A DNA stretch of 64,000 bases from Flaveria trinervia (GCA_025506515.1 CM046452.1:72540080-72604079), one strand, 5' to 3'; shown: positions 31,007-44,009, counted from the stretch's first letter. Program-made: numbers and translations. The notes: generated from the letters alone by a model not told the origin.

Positions 31007-33852
31007 ATGACTACTTCTTCGAATGATCCTTTCAATACTGGATCCTCTACCAAGCCTCCGATCTTGGTGAGGAATGAGTATAACATTTGGCAAAGAAGAT
31101 TGCTCCATCACCTGTCTGTCAATAGCTCAGGTTGTTGGACATCTGTGGTACATGGACCACATAAGCCAATGGTGAATGATCCGGAAACAAACCAGTTGGT
31201 TCCAAAGAAGAAGGAGCAATACTCCGATGAGGACAGAAGTTGTTTGAAATCGATGCAAAAGCCCATGGAATTTTGGCTATGGCTATTCCTAATGAGATTT
31301 ACTCTGGGCTTCTGCATTGTGAGTCTGCTCATGACCTCTGGAATGCCATCAAAGAACAATTTGGTGGTACTGATGAGGTTTTAGCAAACAACAGGAAATC
31401 CTCGCCCAACAATATGAGACTTTCTCTCATAGAAAGGGTGAGACTCTGACTCAACAATTTGAGCGGTTTTCATGTTTAATCTCTGAATTGAAAATGGTTA
31501 AACATGAATATACCAGGAGTCAGATGAACCATAGATTCCTAAGATCACTGCCTGAGAGATGGAACACATATACCATTGTTCTACGCTCAAATGCTGATGT
31601 TGATCGCCTATCTCTCACCCAACTTCATGGGAAACTGCTTACATTCGAGAGAGAGATAGAGCAAAAAGGAAATTGGTTTCATCTGGCAAGCTTACTGAGG
31701 ATTTTGTCCAAGGGAACACTGCCCTGATTGGACATCAAGAGTCAGAATATGCGTCATCTGAAAGCCAGTATGATGAGCATATTGATTTCTCTACAAACAC
31801 TTCTGAGCCTGCCTTTGTGAGTGTTGATAGTTATTCTGCTGGTAGTAATAGTGACAATCTATGTTTCATCATGGATGATCTCAAGGGGATTGCTGATGAT
31901 GACTTAGAAGAGATGGATATTTTGAGCCAAATGGCCTTGATAAATATCAGATCTCAGAAGTTCTACAAAAGAACTGGAAGGAAATTCCCAGGACTCTCTG
32001 GCAAAACCAAAGTTGGTTTTGACAAGAGTAAGTTGAAGTGCCATAAATGCCACAGGCTTGGACACTTTGCAAGAGAATGTAGATCATCTGGATCTAACTC
32101 TCCTGCACCTTTTGTGACTTTCCCTGGCAATAGTCAACAAAACAGAGGGCAACAACCTGTCAATTCTGGTTATCATCATCAACCACAATCTCCTGCATAT
32201 TTTGTTCCACAGGGGCCAATGCCATATCCATACCCCTGCTATTACATGCCACAACCAGGCCAGGTTCAAGCACCCACTGCTCAGCAACCACATGCACTCC
32301 CTGAGCCCCAACCATCCCAATCTCATCAACCTAATCAACTTCAACAACACAGCTTCTTCACACCAGGAGTTGTTGACTGGAGCAGCTTACCAGATGATGT
32401 GTCTGGTAATGAACAACTGTTCTCAGGTGCTGGTCAACATGGTGGTGAGCATCCTTTTGGAAATCTAGCTCTCATGGCTTTGGAATCCTCTGATGGATCA
32501 TCCTCAAGTACCTCTTCAACACAGGTATCACAGGTATCCTCTGAGGCTAAGGCCAAATTATGTTCTGAAACTTGCATAGCAGCATTTGCCTCTATTAGAG
32601 AAGCAAATGTGGCTTTAATCAATAAAAATGTAGAGCTAGAACAAATAATTTCCAAAAATAAAGCTGAGTTTGAGTCTGTGCTGAAAGAGAAAACTGATGA
32701 GATTTATAAATTAAAATGCCAAATCTCTGATGATAAGGCGGGAGGATGTACTCTTAGAGAAGTACAAAGACCTCAAAGATACTCTTGCTGTCACCCAAGT
32801 AGAGTGTGATCGATGGGTACAATCTTGCAAGGGCTTTGAAATGCTTCTTAGTAAGCAAACAGCTTCCAATGTGAAGTTTGGAATTGGTTATAATCACACT
32901 GCTCCTCCTACATTTTTGCTTCAAGAGCAGGAGTAGAATCTGATGGAGAAAGTAATGACCAATCCACCTCATCATGTGATTCACTACTTGATAAAGCACC
33001 ATCAGTAGTTGAAGTCAGTAGTAATCCCTCTGTGAACCTATCAGCTGATATTGATGGTTCAACTGCTGACACTCACATGATCAATGAGTTGATCAACCCA
33101 AGTGTTATCCCTAGAAGTACTGAGAGTACTGGAGAGCAGGGGATAACATCTGGAGTTCAAATCCCAATAACTGACAGCACTAAAGAGAAGAAAACTGTCA
33201 GTAGGAAGGATTTGAAGCCTACTAAGGAAGTTGACAAGAAGGCAAAAAGTGCTTCTAAACTGCTGAAGAGCAAGTCTTCAGTAGTTTCATCTTCTTCAGT
33301 TGATGATCAACAGAAGATGAAGAAGAAACCATGTGAAATATGTGGTCTATTCAATCATCTCACAGATGATTGTTGGTACAAAAAGGGATCCAAACTCAAA
33401 CAAAAGGAGAAAATTAAAGAAAACTTGGCTAAAATGAAAACTGAGTTTGAGTCCAAGTTTGTACCAGCAGCATCAAATCCTGTTACTCCTATGTCCAAAA
33501 AGAAATCTAAAAGGAAGGAGTGCAACAGGCAATAGCTGAGGTTGCTCAAAAGAAGATGGTGCAACACAAGAACTCATCATCAAACACCAATACCAATGTG
33601 TCTGAAGAGCTGAAAGCTCTTTCCCAGAATCAGACACAGCTGGTAATGATGGTTCAACATCTGTTGGGAAGAGTTAACCAACTTGATGGCCCTGTGTTGA
33701 AACCCCAGAAAAGGAGATCCAAGCCAAAGGATTCCTCTTCTACACCATCTCCTTCACCTCAAGCTATTGTGCCCAATAAACCTGTTAGTTTACCATCTAT
33801 TGATGAGACCAGGCCCAAAACCAAAAAGGTTTGGGTCTCCAAAACTAACTGA
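31007..33852 (+). pseudogene. Copia gag of element C, with two CCHC knuckles
   Basis: The start MTTSSNDPFNTGSSTKPPIL leads into copia capsid features NEYNIWQRRLLHHLSVNSSG, IDAKAHGILAMAIPNEIYSG, DLWNAIKEQFGGTDEVLANN and NHRFLRSLPERWNTYTIVLR. A first knuckle CHKCHRLGHFAREC lies at about 32040-32080. A Gln/Pro-rich segment and a coiled coil (EQIISKNKAEFESVLKEKTD) follow, and then a second, shorter cluster CEICGLFNHLTDDC at about 33330-33372. Element A has the same two-knuckle plan. Frameshifts lie near 31235, 31390, 31690, 32750 and 33520. Confidence 0.88.
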
Positions 33853-33859
33853 TTGTTTA

Positions 33860-36800
33860 TTTATGCAGGGTTCTTCAACATGCCAAAGTAGCATCTGGTA
33901 TGTAGACAGTGGGGGATCTATGCATATGACTGGGAACAACTCACTTCTTAATGACTACTCTCCAGGAGGAAGGGTTTTGTTTCCTTTGGCAATGATGCAA
34001 GAGGTTACATCATCGGGAAGGGCTTTGTTTCCAATGGGGAAATAAGGTTTGATGATGTCAACCATGTGGAAAATCTCAAGTATAACCTCTTGAGTGTCAG
34101 TCAATGTGTGACAAAGGCCATGTTGCCCTTTTCACAAGCCAGAACTGCAGGATTCTGTCATTAAAGTTCTGAGTTTGATTGACAAGGTATTGGATGCTCA
34201 CACTCTCCTGAAGGCCAACAGGACAGGAAGAGTGTATGCCTTAGATCTTTCCAAGAAAATAGATCTCAAAGGCCATCCTTGCCTATTTTCCAAGGCCTCT
34301 CCTCAAGAATCTAATCTATGGCATAGAAGGCTGGGACATGTTAACTTCAAGAACATGAATCAGCTGATACACCATAGTTTAGTAAGGGGAATGCCTATGA
34401 AGGAGTTCAAGTGTGAAAACAACTGCACTGCTTGTTTGAAAGGAAAACAGCACAAGGTTTCATTCCCACCTATTGAAGAACCAAAGTCCACTGCTTGCTT
34501 ACAACTTCTTCACATGGATCTCTTTGGTCCTGTGAGAGTGATGAGCATGGCAAAGAAGAAATACTGTCTGGTAATTGTGGATGATTACTCCAGATTTGTA
34601 TGGACTTTCTTTCTACATTCAAAGGATGAAGCTGCACAGAAGATCATAAACTTTGTGTTGTATGCTGAGAAGCAGTATTCCCTCTCAGTCAAGTGTATTA
34701 GAAGTGACAATGGAACAGAATTCAGGAACAATACACTTGATGAGTTCTACCTTTCCAAGGGAATAAAGAGGCAGTTTAGTATTCCAAGAACTCCTGAACA
34801 GAATGGAGTTGTGGAGAGAAAGAACAGGACCCTCATTGAAGCTGCAAGGTCTATGTTGGCTGATTCTGGACTGCCATTGACCTTTTGGGCTGAAGCTGTC
34901 AACACAGCATGCTATGTGCAGAATAGAGTGCTAATAAATCAGAGGTTGATGAAGACTCCATATGAAGTTCTACATCATTTGGCCCCTCTCATTTCATTCT
35001 TTAGAGCATTTGGGTGTCCCTGTTTCATTCTCAACACAAAGGATCAGCTCCAGAAATTTGATCCTAAGGTGGATGCAGGGTACTTTGTTGGTTATTCATC
35101 AACTTGCAAGGCATACAGAGTCTTCAACTGCAGAACAAAGATGGTTGAAGAGACTCTACATGTCAAGTTCAATGAATCTCCAAAGGACAAGATTCCACAA
35201 AGCCCTGTGGAGCTCTTTGATTTGGACATACTGCAATATGTTCCTTATCAATCTCCTGCTGTTGCTCCTGTCAACAGTTCACCACCTGGTGTTACTGCTG
35301 AAGATGATGATGATAGTAGTAATCACCTCTTCAGGTTTAGTGACCAACTGCCTTGTCCTCTAACCTGATGCTCCTGTAGCTCCAGCAGCACCATCCACAA
35401 CAAATGCTGATGAGATTTCTGCATCCTCAACTTCATTTGAGTTGCCACCATCTTCATGGTTTCAAGAATCTGCATCAACATCTGCTGCTGCTGAAGGTCC
35501 TACAAACACTTGCACAGATTTGATTGTTTACCAAGAGCTGAAAAATCACCCAATGTCTCAAATCCTTGGTGATATCAATGCTGGTGTTTCAACCAGAAGC
35601 CAGTTGTCCAATTTCTGCTTCTATGCTCTCTTCATCAGTCAGCTAGAGCCAAAGAACTATCATGTAGCTTTGAGAGACAATGGATGGGTTGAAGCCATGC
35701 AGCTTGAGCTTCTTCAGTTCAAGAAACAGCAAGTGTGGGAGCTTGTTCCTCTACCCCCAGGTAAGTGTGCAATAGGCACTAAATGGGTGTTTAGGAATAA
35801 AACTGATGAAAATGGGCTAATTGTTAAGAACAAGGCCAGACTGGTTGTGCAGGGTTTGCACAAGAAGAAGGTATTGATTATGATGAAACCTTTGCCCCTG
35901 TAGCCAGACTGGAGGCAATTAGATTGTTTTTAGCCTATGCTGCACTCCACAATCTTAAAGTTTTTCAAATGGATGTCAAAAGTGCTTTTCTATATGGTAA
36001 CATAAAAGAAGAAGTTTATGTGTGTCAACCACCAGGCTTTGAGGATAATAAGCACCCAGAATGGGTATATAAGCTTGATAAAGCTCTTTATGGGTTGAAA
36101 CAAGCACCTAGAGCCTGGTATGAGACCTTATCAAACTTTCTTCTACAGAATAATTTCACTAGAGGCTCCATAGATAAAACTTTATTTATTAAGAAGGTGG
36201 ATCAGCATAAGCTACTTGTTCAAATTTATGTTGATGATATTATATTTGCATCCTCTGATCCCCAATTGTGTGAGGAATTCCAAACTTAATGCAACAGAAG
36301 TTTGAAATGAGTGCAATGGGAGAATTACAGTTCTTTCTAGGTTTGCAAATCAAACAAAAAGCTGATGGAATTTTCATTCATCAGTCTAAATACACAAAAG
36401 ATCTTTTGAATAAGTTTGATTTACAAAACTGTAAACCCTGTTCTACTCCCATGTGCAACACCACACAATTGGATGTTGATCAGAAAGGTAAAGGTGTTGA
36501 TGAAACCCTTTACAGATGTATGATTGGTTCCTTGATGTATTTAACAGCTTCTAGACCAGATATTATGTTTGCTACATGTTTTGTGCTAGATTTCAGGCTG
36601 CACCTAAGGAGTCTCATCTGATTGCAGTCAAGAGGATCTTTAGATATCTGCAAGGGACACAATCTCTAGGCTTATGGTATTCCACTGGACATTCTTGCAA
36701 ATTAGTTGCTTTCTCTGATAGTGACTATGCAGGGTGTAAGTTGACCAGGAAATCAACTTCTGGTGGATGTCAATTCCTAGGCAACTGTTTGATTTCTTGG

Positions 36801-37166
36801 CAGAGTAAGAAACAAACATCTGTTGCTACATCCACTGCTGAAGCCGAGTACATTGCTGCTGCAAGTTGTACATCCCAAATACTCTGGCTTCAGAATCAAC
36901 TTTTGGATTATGGCATTACAGAGACTAAGACTCCATTATTAATGGATAGTGCTTCAGCTCTTTGCATTGTCAAAAATCCAGTCCAGCACTCTAGGACCAA
37001 AATATAGAAATTAGACATCATTTTATAAGATTGTTTTGAAAAGGGTCTAATTAATCCTATGTTTGTGCCTAGTGCTGATGAGCTTGCAGACATTTTTACT
37101 AAGCCTTTGGATAGTTCAACTTTCCACAACCTGGTGTTAAGGCTTGGTATGCTGCAGCTAGAATAA
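33860..37166 (+). pseudogene. Copia pol of element C: protease, integrase, RT, RNase H
   Basis: Protease: WYVDSGGSMHMTG near 33895, where the usual DSGA is DSGG. GAG-pre-integrase: LWHRRLGHVNFKNMNQLIHH and CTACLKGKQH. Integrase core: LLHMDLFGPV, VIVDDYSRFVWTFF (Asp), IRSDNGTEF (Asp), GVVERKNRTLIEAA (Glu), all catalytic residues present in one open block of 397 codons (34175-35368). RT: KWVFRNKTDENG, FQMDVKSAFLYGNIKEEVYV, IYVDDIIFAS. RNase H: FSDSDYAGCKLTRKSTSGG and STAEAEYIAAASC, then ELADIFTKPLD and a stop at 37164-37166. Frameshifts or stops lie near 34040, 35366, 35860, 36287, 36590 and 37005. Confidence 0.92.
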
Positions 37167-37890
37167 GTGACAACTACTGATGATCTCAGTAACTACTGAT
37201 GATCATTGGTAACCATGTCACATATAAGTACTGATGAGTTATTTTACCCTCAGTAGTTTTTATAACTACTGAAGGCTAAATGCTTTAAGTACTGTACTTT
37301 ATCTGTTCTAAACTACTGATGTAGTTACAACTACTGAAATCAGTAGAAACAGATAAGTACTGATGTCCTATGAAACAACTGAAAACAGCAAAAAGGCTGA
37401 TGAGTAAGTGTTGAGGACAGTATGAAACAGCTGAAAGGCTATGAATTGACGACAACTACTGATGAGTACTCTCTCTTCAGTAGTTCACAAACTGCTGTTT
37501 CTTCTTCATAACAACTGAAGCAATACCATGTCTTCAGTAGTTTCACAACTACTGATGACTAACACCAAGTCTTCAGTTGTTTACAACAACTGATGGCAAA
37601 ACCACGGTCTTCAGTAGTTTCACAACTACTGATGACTAATACCAAGTCCTCAGTTGTTTCAACATCTGAAGTCCAACTTGTCTTCAGTAGTTTTTAAAAC
37701 TACTGATGCCTAAATCAGAGACTTCAGTTGTTTCAACGTCTGATTGTAAACACCATGTCTTCAGTAGTTTTTATAACTGCTGACCACACCAATACCATCA
37801 GTCGTTTCAAACCTCTGAAAGTTAATACCACGTCATCAGTTGTTTCAAATACTGATGACTAACACCAAAACCTTCAGTCGTTTCATAACC
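37167..37890. repeat. Array of CTTCAGTAGTT / AACTACTGATG inverted words in element C
   Basis: About forty words alternate between CTTCAGTAGTT or CTTCAGTTGTTT and AACTACTGATG or ACAACTGATGG, often as facing pairs with 4-8 nt between them, so many local hairpins are possible. The same words fill the U3 of both C LTRs. The array ends just before a TATA box. Confidence 0.9.
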
Positions 37891-37898
37891 CGTACCCT

Positions 37899-37907
37899 AT
37901 ATATATC
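37899..37907 (+). promoter_or_regulatory. Internal TATA box upstream of ORF2 in element C
   Basis: TATATATAT in the context CCCTATATATATCTGATCC lies 85 bp before the ORF2 ATG at 37984 and directly after the word array. A pyrimidine-rich start region follows. This mirrors the LTR promoter of the same element. Activity is inference. Confidence 0.6.
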
Positions 37908-37983
37908 TGATCCCTCTTTCAGAGTTTTTCATTCTTTCACGACCTAAAATTTCAAAAGCTCTGAAAACCTTTCACCTTCATTA

Positions 37984-40900
37984 ATGGCGACCATGCAACT
38001 CAAGCCTCGACACAACTGTGTCGCGTACCTCACTAAATCGCCCTTCTGGACCAAATTCGATAATGCTATAGATCTTATGGTCCAATCACCACTGAAAACG
38101 CCTTCCTCCTCCTAAATCCAATCATTTATGCCGATTCGCTACATCAGTTTTGGACGAATGCAACTGTTAATGGAGAATCTATCCATTCGTCCATCAACTC
38201 TCATAAGGTGGTCATCTCTACTGCTACCATCCGCCAGATATTACTATTGATGATGCTGCTTACCCTGTTGGATATCCTAAGCGCCAACTTGATCGTTCAT
38301 TTGAACAACATGGATATCAAGGCGATCTTAGTGCTTCGACCATTCTGAAGAAACATTTTCCAGACGCTGAACGCTTGATATTTCATATGGTAAATGTTTG
38401 CCTGGCCCCGAAGACTTCTTCTTGGATCAACTGTCTTCCAGATGGCAACAGGTAATGTTCTCTATCCTTGAACAAGAACCTCTAAACTTTTCTGAAATAA
38501 TTTTTCTTGAAATCAAGGATATGGCCACAAAACCACTTTCTAACCGTTGGATACTATATCCTCGGTTTATAATGGCCATAATAGAGAATCAGCTTCATGC
38601 TGAGGGACTAGTTGGTCTGGGAGTCCCTGCTTTGGCTGTATTGCCGGAGGTATACTCCCGACACAACACTGACCAAACGCTTAAACAGGCTGCCAAGCTG
38701 CGCAAACCCACGCAGTTGGAACCCACAGCCCCACTTCCACATCCAAAGTCCCCTCCAAACCCACAAAGAAGAAGCCTAAGAAGGCTACTCAGGGAGTTGA
38801 GTCCCCTGAGGATGCCCCTGCTGCACCAAAGCAGTTATCTCTGACTGGAATAACCCCCCAGTAGAGACTATGACTCCACCAACCGAAGCCGCTCAGGTTT
38901 CCTCTCAAAAGGAACCTGATGCAACCAATCAAAGGGAAGCCACACTGCTGGGATCCTCCTCACTTGAGGGGATTACCATTGAAGAGCACCACTTGTCCCG
39001 GGTGCACACTGCTTCCACACCCCTCTCTGATGCAACCGCCCCTCAAAGCCCTACAATCATTGTTGCAAAAGTGCTGACGCAGTTGCATTCCTCACCCCCC
39101 ACCCAGACACCAATCACTACTGGGATAACCTCAACATCTGAGGGGGAGGATCACAATGCTTCTGTCATCCCACAGCACAGGGGTTATCATGTTCCATCTT
39201 CTAGTGTAGACAAGGAGGTGCGAACTTCTGGTGAGGCTGCTGCCACTGCCTCTGACTCAGCAAATGACCAGGGTGCAGTTGGTAACATCTCTAAGACCTC
39301 ACCAGCGGCAACAGCTGATGAAGGACATAGTCCTGAGGCTGGAAGTCCCCAGAACCAAGAACAAGGGGCACATGCTATACTTGATCTACACTCAAGGCAT
39401 GTTCATCCTGACTCTGTCAGGAGGTCAGGTGATTCAGTATCAACTGATGATGACCTGAGCTTCTTCTATGATGTAGTTGCTCAAAACACCATCCTAGAGG
39501 ATGAGGTTAGCAGACTCAAAGAGCTGCTGGCCAAGATGTCTCAGGATGCAAGTCCATCTGCCACCACAATACACCCACAGATGGCACCTTCTTCTGAAGG
39601 TCCCCTACACTGAGCCAATACAACTTCCAAGCCACCAGCCTCTGCTTTCGGCACTGATTCTCAGGACAGAACCATCCTGATCAATCAGTTGCTAACCTTC
39701 AAAAATCCCTACCTCTCATCACTCCCATGATCACAGATATAGTGATCAAAGCCATTGATGAGAGGCTTCCTACAATAATACAACCCCTGGTGGAGGAGTT
39801 GGTGACCAATCCCTCTTTCTACTGCTCAAACCCTTGCACCCAATGCAACCAAAAAGGGGAGAGTCAGTCAGTTAAAGGAAAAGGAAGAGGACAGATGGGG
39901 AGAAGGAGAAAGAATTGAGAAGGTAACTGAGAAGGAGTTGGCTGTTTTACGTGTGGAGAAGACTGGTTTGTATGAGAAGGAGAAGGAGAGTGAGAAGGAG
40001 CTGAAGTGAATGAAAGTCAAAAAGACTTTCATGTCACATATCAAAAGAGGAAAGGAGAGTCTGAGAAGGAGAAGGAGCTGAATGATATGGTGAAAGAAGC
40101 TGATGCCAACCATAACCGTTCAATGGATAAAATCATTGAACAGTTATATATGAACAGTTATTAGCAAGGTTTTGACATCCAACAACTAGACTCCGAGATC
40201 AGAAGGTTGGAAACAGAGGAGATCAACTCAAGATGGGCTAGCTATGATGCCTTAGAAAGAGAAAGGCTGGAGATAATGATCAGATTTATAGCTAAATACT
40301 TGGGAAGATCTCTGATTGAAATAAGGGCCTGGACCAGGGACAACATCTTGGCAATAACCACCAAGATTTGTTCGTCTGAAGCATACTCCAAGGTTTAGTG
40401 ATTGAGGCATTGAATGAAGCTGGGGTTGGGAATCGAAAAGAACTGACAAAATTTACCAAAGCCTCCCTTACAGCCAAAATGCTAAAACAGTCTAAAAAGC
40501 CTCTATCCTCAAAATCACTACCTCCACAACCCACTAAAACCCCCTTTACCCTCTAAACCAACCATCCAACCCACAAAACCAAATCCTTTACCCCCAAAAC
40601 CCACTGCCAGTGATGTACCTAGCCAAAAGAAAAGAAAGGTACTGAGGCCTGATGAAGATGAAGAGGAGGATGAAGACAGACTGCCACTCTCTGCAGTTAT
40701 TACTTTGCCTAAGGCTAAACCAATGTCCATCACTCCTGCTTCTCAAATGCATGATGTATGATAAAGATTGAAGAGGAACAGATGCAAAGACATGATGAGG
40801 AAATGCTGAAAAGCATTGACAAAGCATATGCCACATCCTCTTCAATGATTAGCATGAAGAAAGAATATTAAGATTGTACACCCTTGCTAATACCTTTCAA

Positions 40901-41588
40901 TACCAAAGGGAAAGTAAGGATATGGCCTGATCCTAGGGTGGCACACCGATTGTCAAGAAAGAAATTCCTTCAAAATACAAGGGCCAAGTGAAGAGGGTTG
41001 TCGACGAAGACATCACTGTGGTTCTTGTAGTGTCACCTTGGAAATCGTAGAAGAGTTCAAGAAAGCCTATGAAGCCAAACAACCACCTCAAAAGATGTTG
41101 GAGAACAAAATTATAAAGAAGGGATTGGTTTACAAAAGACTTGAAAACTTCAACAAGATGAGCTCAACCTGCTCTTAGAAGGGACTCATCCAGATGAGTT
41201 TGCTTATAGACAAATAACCACGGTTGAGCTCAAGAATGGAAAACAGGCCAAGTACATATCTGAAGTGTATGGCCGAGAAGGATTATTGATGGTGTGCCCG
41301 AGGTGCTGACAATGGATGAGCAGATCATGTTTCTAAGGGCTTACACCAGGGAATCCTATAGGCTGATACACGGGAAGTAGATCTCATGGTTGGGGTAACA
41401 GCTCAGTGTCCAAGTCCCCAATACAGAGCTCCCAACCATATCATGCAAGACAGATCATCAAGACTTCTTCCCAGGCCAGTGCTGAAAAAGGGTCACTTCT
41501 CATCTGATCAAGAGGATAAAAAGACCAATCTATCTGCCAAAATAAGTGGGACTCGTCAATAACTTAGAGGTTTTGGCTGCATTGGTTC
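37984..41588 (+). pseudogene. Extra ORF (ORF2) of element C downstream of pol, decayed
   Basis: The start MATMQLKPRHNCVAYLTKSP is typical of the ORF downstream of pol in SIRE-like elements of many eudicots. Further similarity is spread over frames: HQFWTNATVNGESIHSS, SRWQQVMFSILEQEPLNFSE, LYPRFIMAIIENQL, a Pro/Ser/Thr-rich middle (38870-39613) with a short coiled coil (NTILEDEVSRLKELLAKMSQ), charged Glu/Lys-rich coils (39860-40400) and a C-terminal ELKNGKQAKYISEVYGREG block. LYPRFIMAIIENQL matches CMYPRFMQMIID of the ORF2 in elements A and B, so the two are distant homologues. I see no intron in the C copy. Many frameshifts and stops are present. The function is unknown. Confidence 0.75.
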
Positions 41589-41598
41589 AGGGGGAGTT
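41589..41598 (+). other. Polypurine tract of element C
   Basis: AGGGGGAGTT directly precedes the 3' LTR at 41599, the expected plus-strand primer. Confidence 0.85.
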
Positions 41599-42404
41599 TG
41601 TTGGACCAAAAGAACCAATGAGCCTGATCAGAGAAACCTCTAAGTCCCACAAGTCATCACAACAGCTGAAGAAGACCTGATCAGCTGTTCTACAAAGTCT
41701 GAAGAATACAACTGCTGAAGTAATTCTGAAGTATTGAAGACAAAGACTGAGACAACAGCTGAAGATCTAAAGTCTGAAGACTTCAACAAGTACTGAAGAC
41801 AAAGACTGAAGATCAACAGCTGAAAGACAAAGTCTGATGTTCAAGTACTGAAGACATCAGCTGATGTTAACAGCTGATGACAACAGCTGAAGAGGGCTTC
41901 TTCAGTTGTTGTGATGGTTTTTCTTCTTCAGTAGTTTTCTTTTCCTTTCAGTAGTTTGTTTACTTTTCAGTAGTTTTATTTCTTTTCAGTACTTGTAAAC
42001 AACTGAAGAGGTTGTTCTTCAGTTGTTGTAGTATCAGTAGTTTTATGTTTTTCAGTAGTTGTAAATAAGATGTTTAACACTTAGGAACATTTGTAAGAAG
42101 ATGTCAGTTGTTGACATCTTCAGTAGTTGTTAAACATCAGTAGTTATAAAACGGTTACATGTCACTTTCAAGTGACATCAGCCTACGTCATTCTTTCCTT
42201 TATAAGGAAGGATGACTCACCTGTAATCGTGCCTTTGAGGCCGACAATCTTAATGCAATATTCCTTTTGTCGGATATTTCTCTCTCTATAACAACATTCT
42301 TTTATCGTCTTATATTGAATGTTCTTGTTTGAATTTGTCTAATTCTGAGCTATTCCGCTGCTATATTTGTTCAATCGATTAAACCAAGGGCTGAGATCCT
42401 TACA
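41599..42404 (+). repeat. 3' LTR of element C
   Basis: 806 bp, paired with 30000-30799. Differences are mostly small indels inside the word array. It ends TTACA rather than AACA. Confidence 0.95.
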
Positions 42405-42409
42405 AAAAG

Positions 42410-43160
42410 CAATCAACTAATAACTTATGTTGTTGGTGAGAACTGTGCAAAAAGATTAAAATTGCTCAAACAAAAAGATAGGTTATGTGCCTCTTGCTGT
42501 GCTTTGGCACTGACGTAAGGATAAGCATACCTATATATTCTAGACTTCATTGTTGTTTCTGCCTCTCTGCTATCAGTGGCACAGACCTGAGGCTTGGCTT
42601 CTCTCTGAAAGTTCTAAGAATAATTCTTCTTGAAAACTACCCTGAGACCGCTCAAAAATCTCCAGGAATGTTGATTACATAAAGTGTGGGATCCACAAAT
42701 GCTTGTTGAAATAATCAACCTGAAACTATCACCAATCTGTGTCAAAGTCTGTGTATGGATTTAAGAGGACCAGTATACTGACAATCATCGTGGCTACAAT
42801 TCTTAAAAGTCTAAATCAATGTGGGGATCTAATAGTACTAGTATGATTTCCTAAACTTGCTAACAACTCTAGATGAAAAACAAGAATTAAGCATCAAAAG
42901 GTGTTGGTAACTGTCCCAAATGATTTGACTTGCCTGTATGATTACATTGAATTGGTCCATTATGGTTAATTAATTAAGCTCCTTATCCGGAATAGAATCC
43001 ATTAGATTTCTATCTTAGGATTTACACCTCACAGAAAACGTCAAAAAAAGTTTTAGTTTTGTATTTCAGTTTAAGTCTTTCAATTTGTTTAAATTTAGTC
43101 AAATTCAGTTTGTTTGATATCAGACTACGCCATGGAATTCAATAGGGGAGTTAATCATCT
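42410..43160. other. Post-pol spacer of element A, right of element C
   Basis: No gene, RNA or known repeat is recognised. It is inferred to continue 29263-29994 because it abuts the other copy of the AAAAG duplication. Confidence 0.45.
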
Positions 43161-43162
43161 AA

Positions 43163-43320
43163 AAGAGTCACGTCTGAGGTGAGCACACGTGTTTTCAAAG
43201 GTAAAATCAGTCACGTTTGAGGTGACAAATTGCTTAAAAGGATCACGTCTGAGGTGGACAAAAGTTTTTCAAGTTAAAATGATCATGTATGAGATGATCA
43301 AATGCTCCAAACTTAAAAAG
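43163..43320. repeat. Four degenerate repeats with core TCACGTYTGAGGTG
   Basis: AGTCACGTCTGAGGTGAGC, AGTCACGTTTGAGGTGAC, GATCACGTCTGAGGTGGAC and a decayed GATCATGTATGAGATGATC occur at intervals of about 45-50 bp. The ACGT core recalls bZIP target sites. They lie just upstream of the palindromic array and TATA box of element A ORF2. Confidence 0.7.
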
Positions 43321-43364
43321 GACTTAAGTGAGAAATGGTCATCAAGTCAAAATCATGAGTATGA

Positions 43365-43640
43365 TCCAATCGCACGACTGGACCATGAGTATGGATCAAT
43401 CGTACGAATAGACCATACTCATGCAATAAACAGCTGAATGGCACATGAGTACGAACCATTCACCCGAATGGCTTATCAGAATGAGCCAGTCAACCGAATG
43501 GAATTATGCGAATGAGTCAGTCGCCCGACTGAAATCCAGTCGGCCGACTGAATGTGATCGACTGAGCCAATCGCACGACTGAGGTCCATTCGCCCATATG
43601 AACCGAGTGAATGGGTCCAGTCGGCCGATTGAAATCATAT
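43365..43640. repeat. Palindromic word array upstream of the internal promoter of element A
   Basis: Words include CAATCGCACGACTG, CAGTCGCCCGACTG, CAGTCGGCCGACTG (a perfect 14-bp palindrome) and CAGTCGGCCGATTG. The array ends 5 bp before TATAAATAG. Confidence 0.9.
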
Positions 43641-43644
43641 TCAG

Positions 43645-43653
43645 TATAAATAG
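43645..43653 (+). promoter_or_regulatory. Internal TATA box of ORF2 (element A)
   Basis: TATAAATAG followed by GGCCACAG. A leader exon runs to 43791 (TATACAG/GTAAAATG donor), and a 539-bp intron (43792-44330) ends in TGTGTTACAG. Confidence 0.7.
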
Positions 43654-44009
43654 GGCCACAGTCGATCGCATTCGACTCATCACCCCCAATCGCCCTAAAA
43701 TCGCATAGCCTACCGTTACTCTGCCAAATTTTCATTTGACCCAAATATCTTGCTTATTCTCATATTCTAACCTTCATTACTGATTATACAGGTAAAATGC
43801 GGTGTGATTATGCCAAAAATTCTGTCGTTTAGACTCCAAAATCAAGAATTTGAACCTAACAAGACCCGAGACTTTAAATGAACTAATAACCTAACTAAAC
43901 CAAGTAAAATGTTGAAATAAAGGTTATTAGGTTATTAGTATATTGAATGCGAGTCTAAGAACCATTACACGACGTCTAATTTCAAGAATTGGTTAAAAAT
44001 CAAATCACA

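Larger units (their letters stand above)
30000..42404 (+). mobile_element. Ty1/copia element C, SIRE-like architecture, complete ends
   Basis: LTRs at 30000-30799 and 41599-42404 are flanked by the 5-bp duplication AAAAG (29995-29999 and 42405-42409). Order: PBS, gag, protease, integrase, RT, RNase H, a long array of CTTCAGTAGTT-type words, TATA box, extra ORF2, PPT. At 12.4 kb it is long for copia, as SIRE-like elements are. By eye the LTRs differ at roughly a dozen sites, so C is younger than B. Frameshifts in gag, pol and ORF2 make it defective. Its sequence is clearly different from A and B, so this is a second family. Confidence 0.95.

Noticed and set aside
37984..41588. Calling ORF2 a true envelope gene
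   Set aside because: Position alone resembles env. I could see no convincing signal peptide, fusion peptide or transmembrane segment, so only 'extra ORF' is claimed.
42485..42682. A small plus-strand protein with a Cys/Leu-rich start
   Set aside because: It lies in the post-pol spacer of element A and has no similarity or promoter context.
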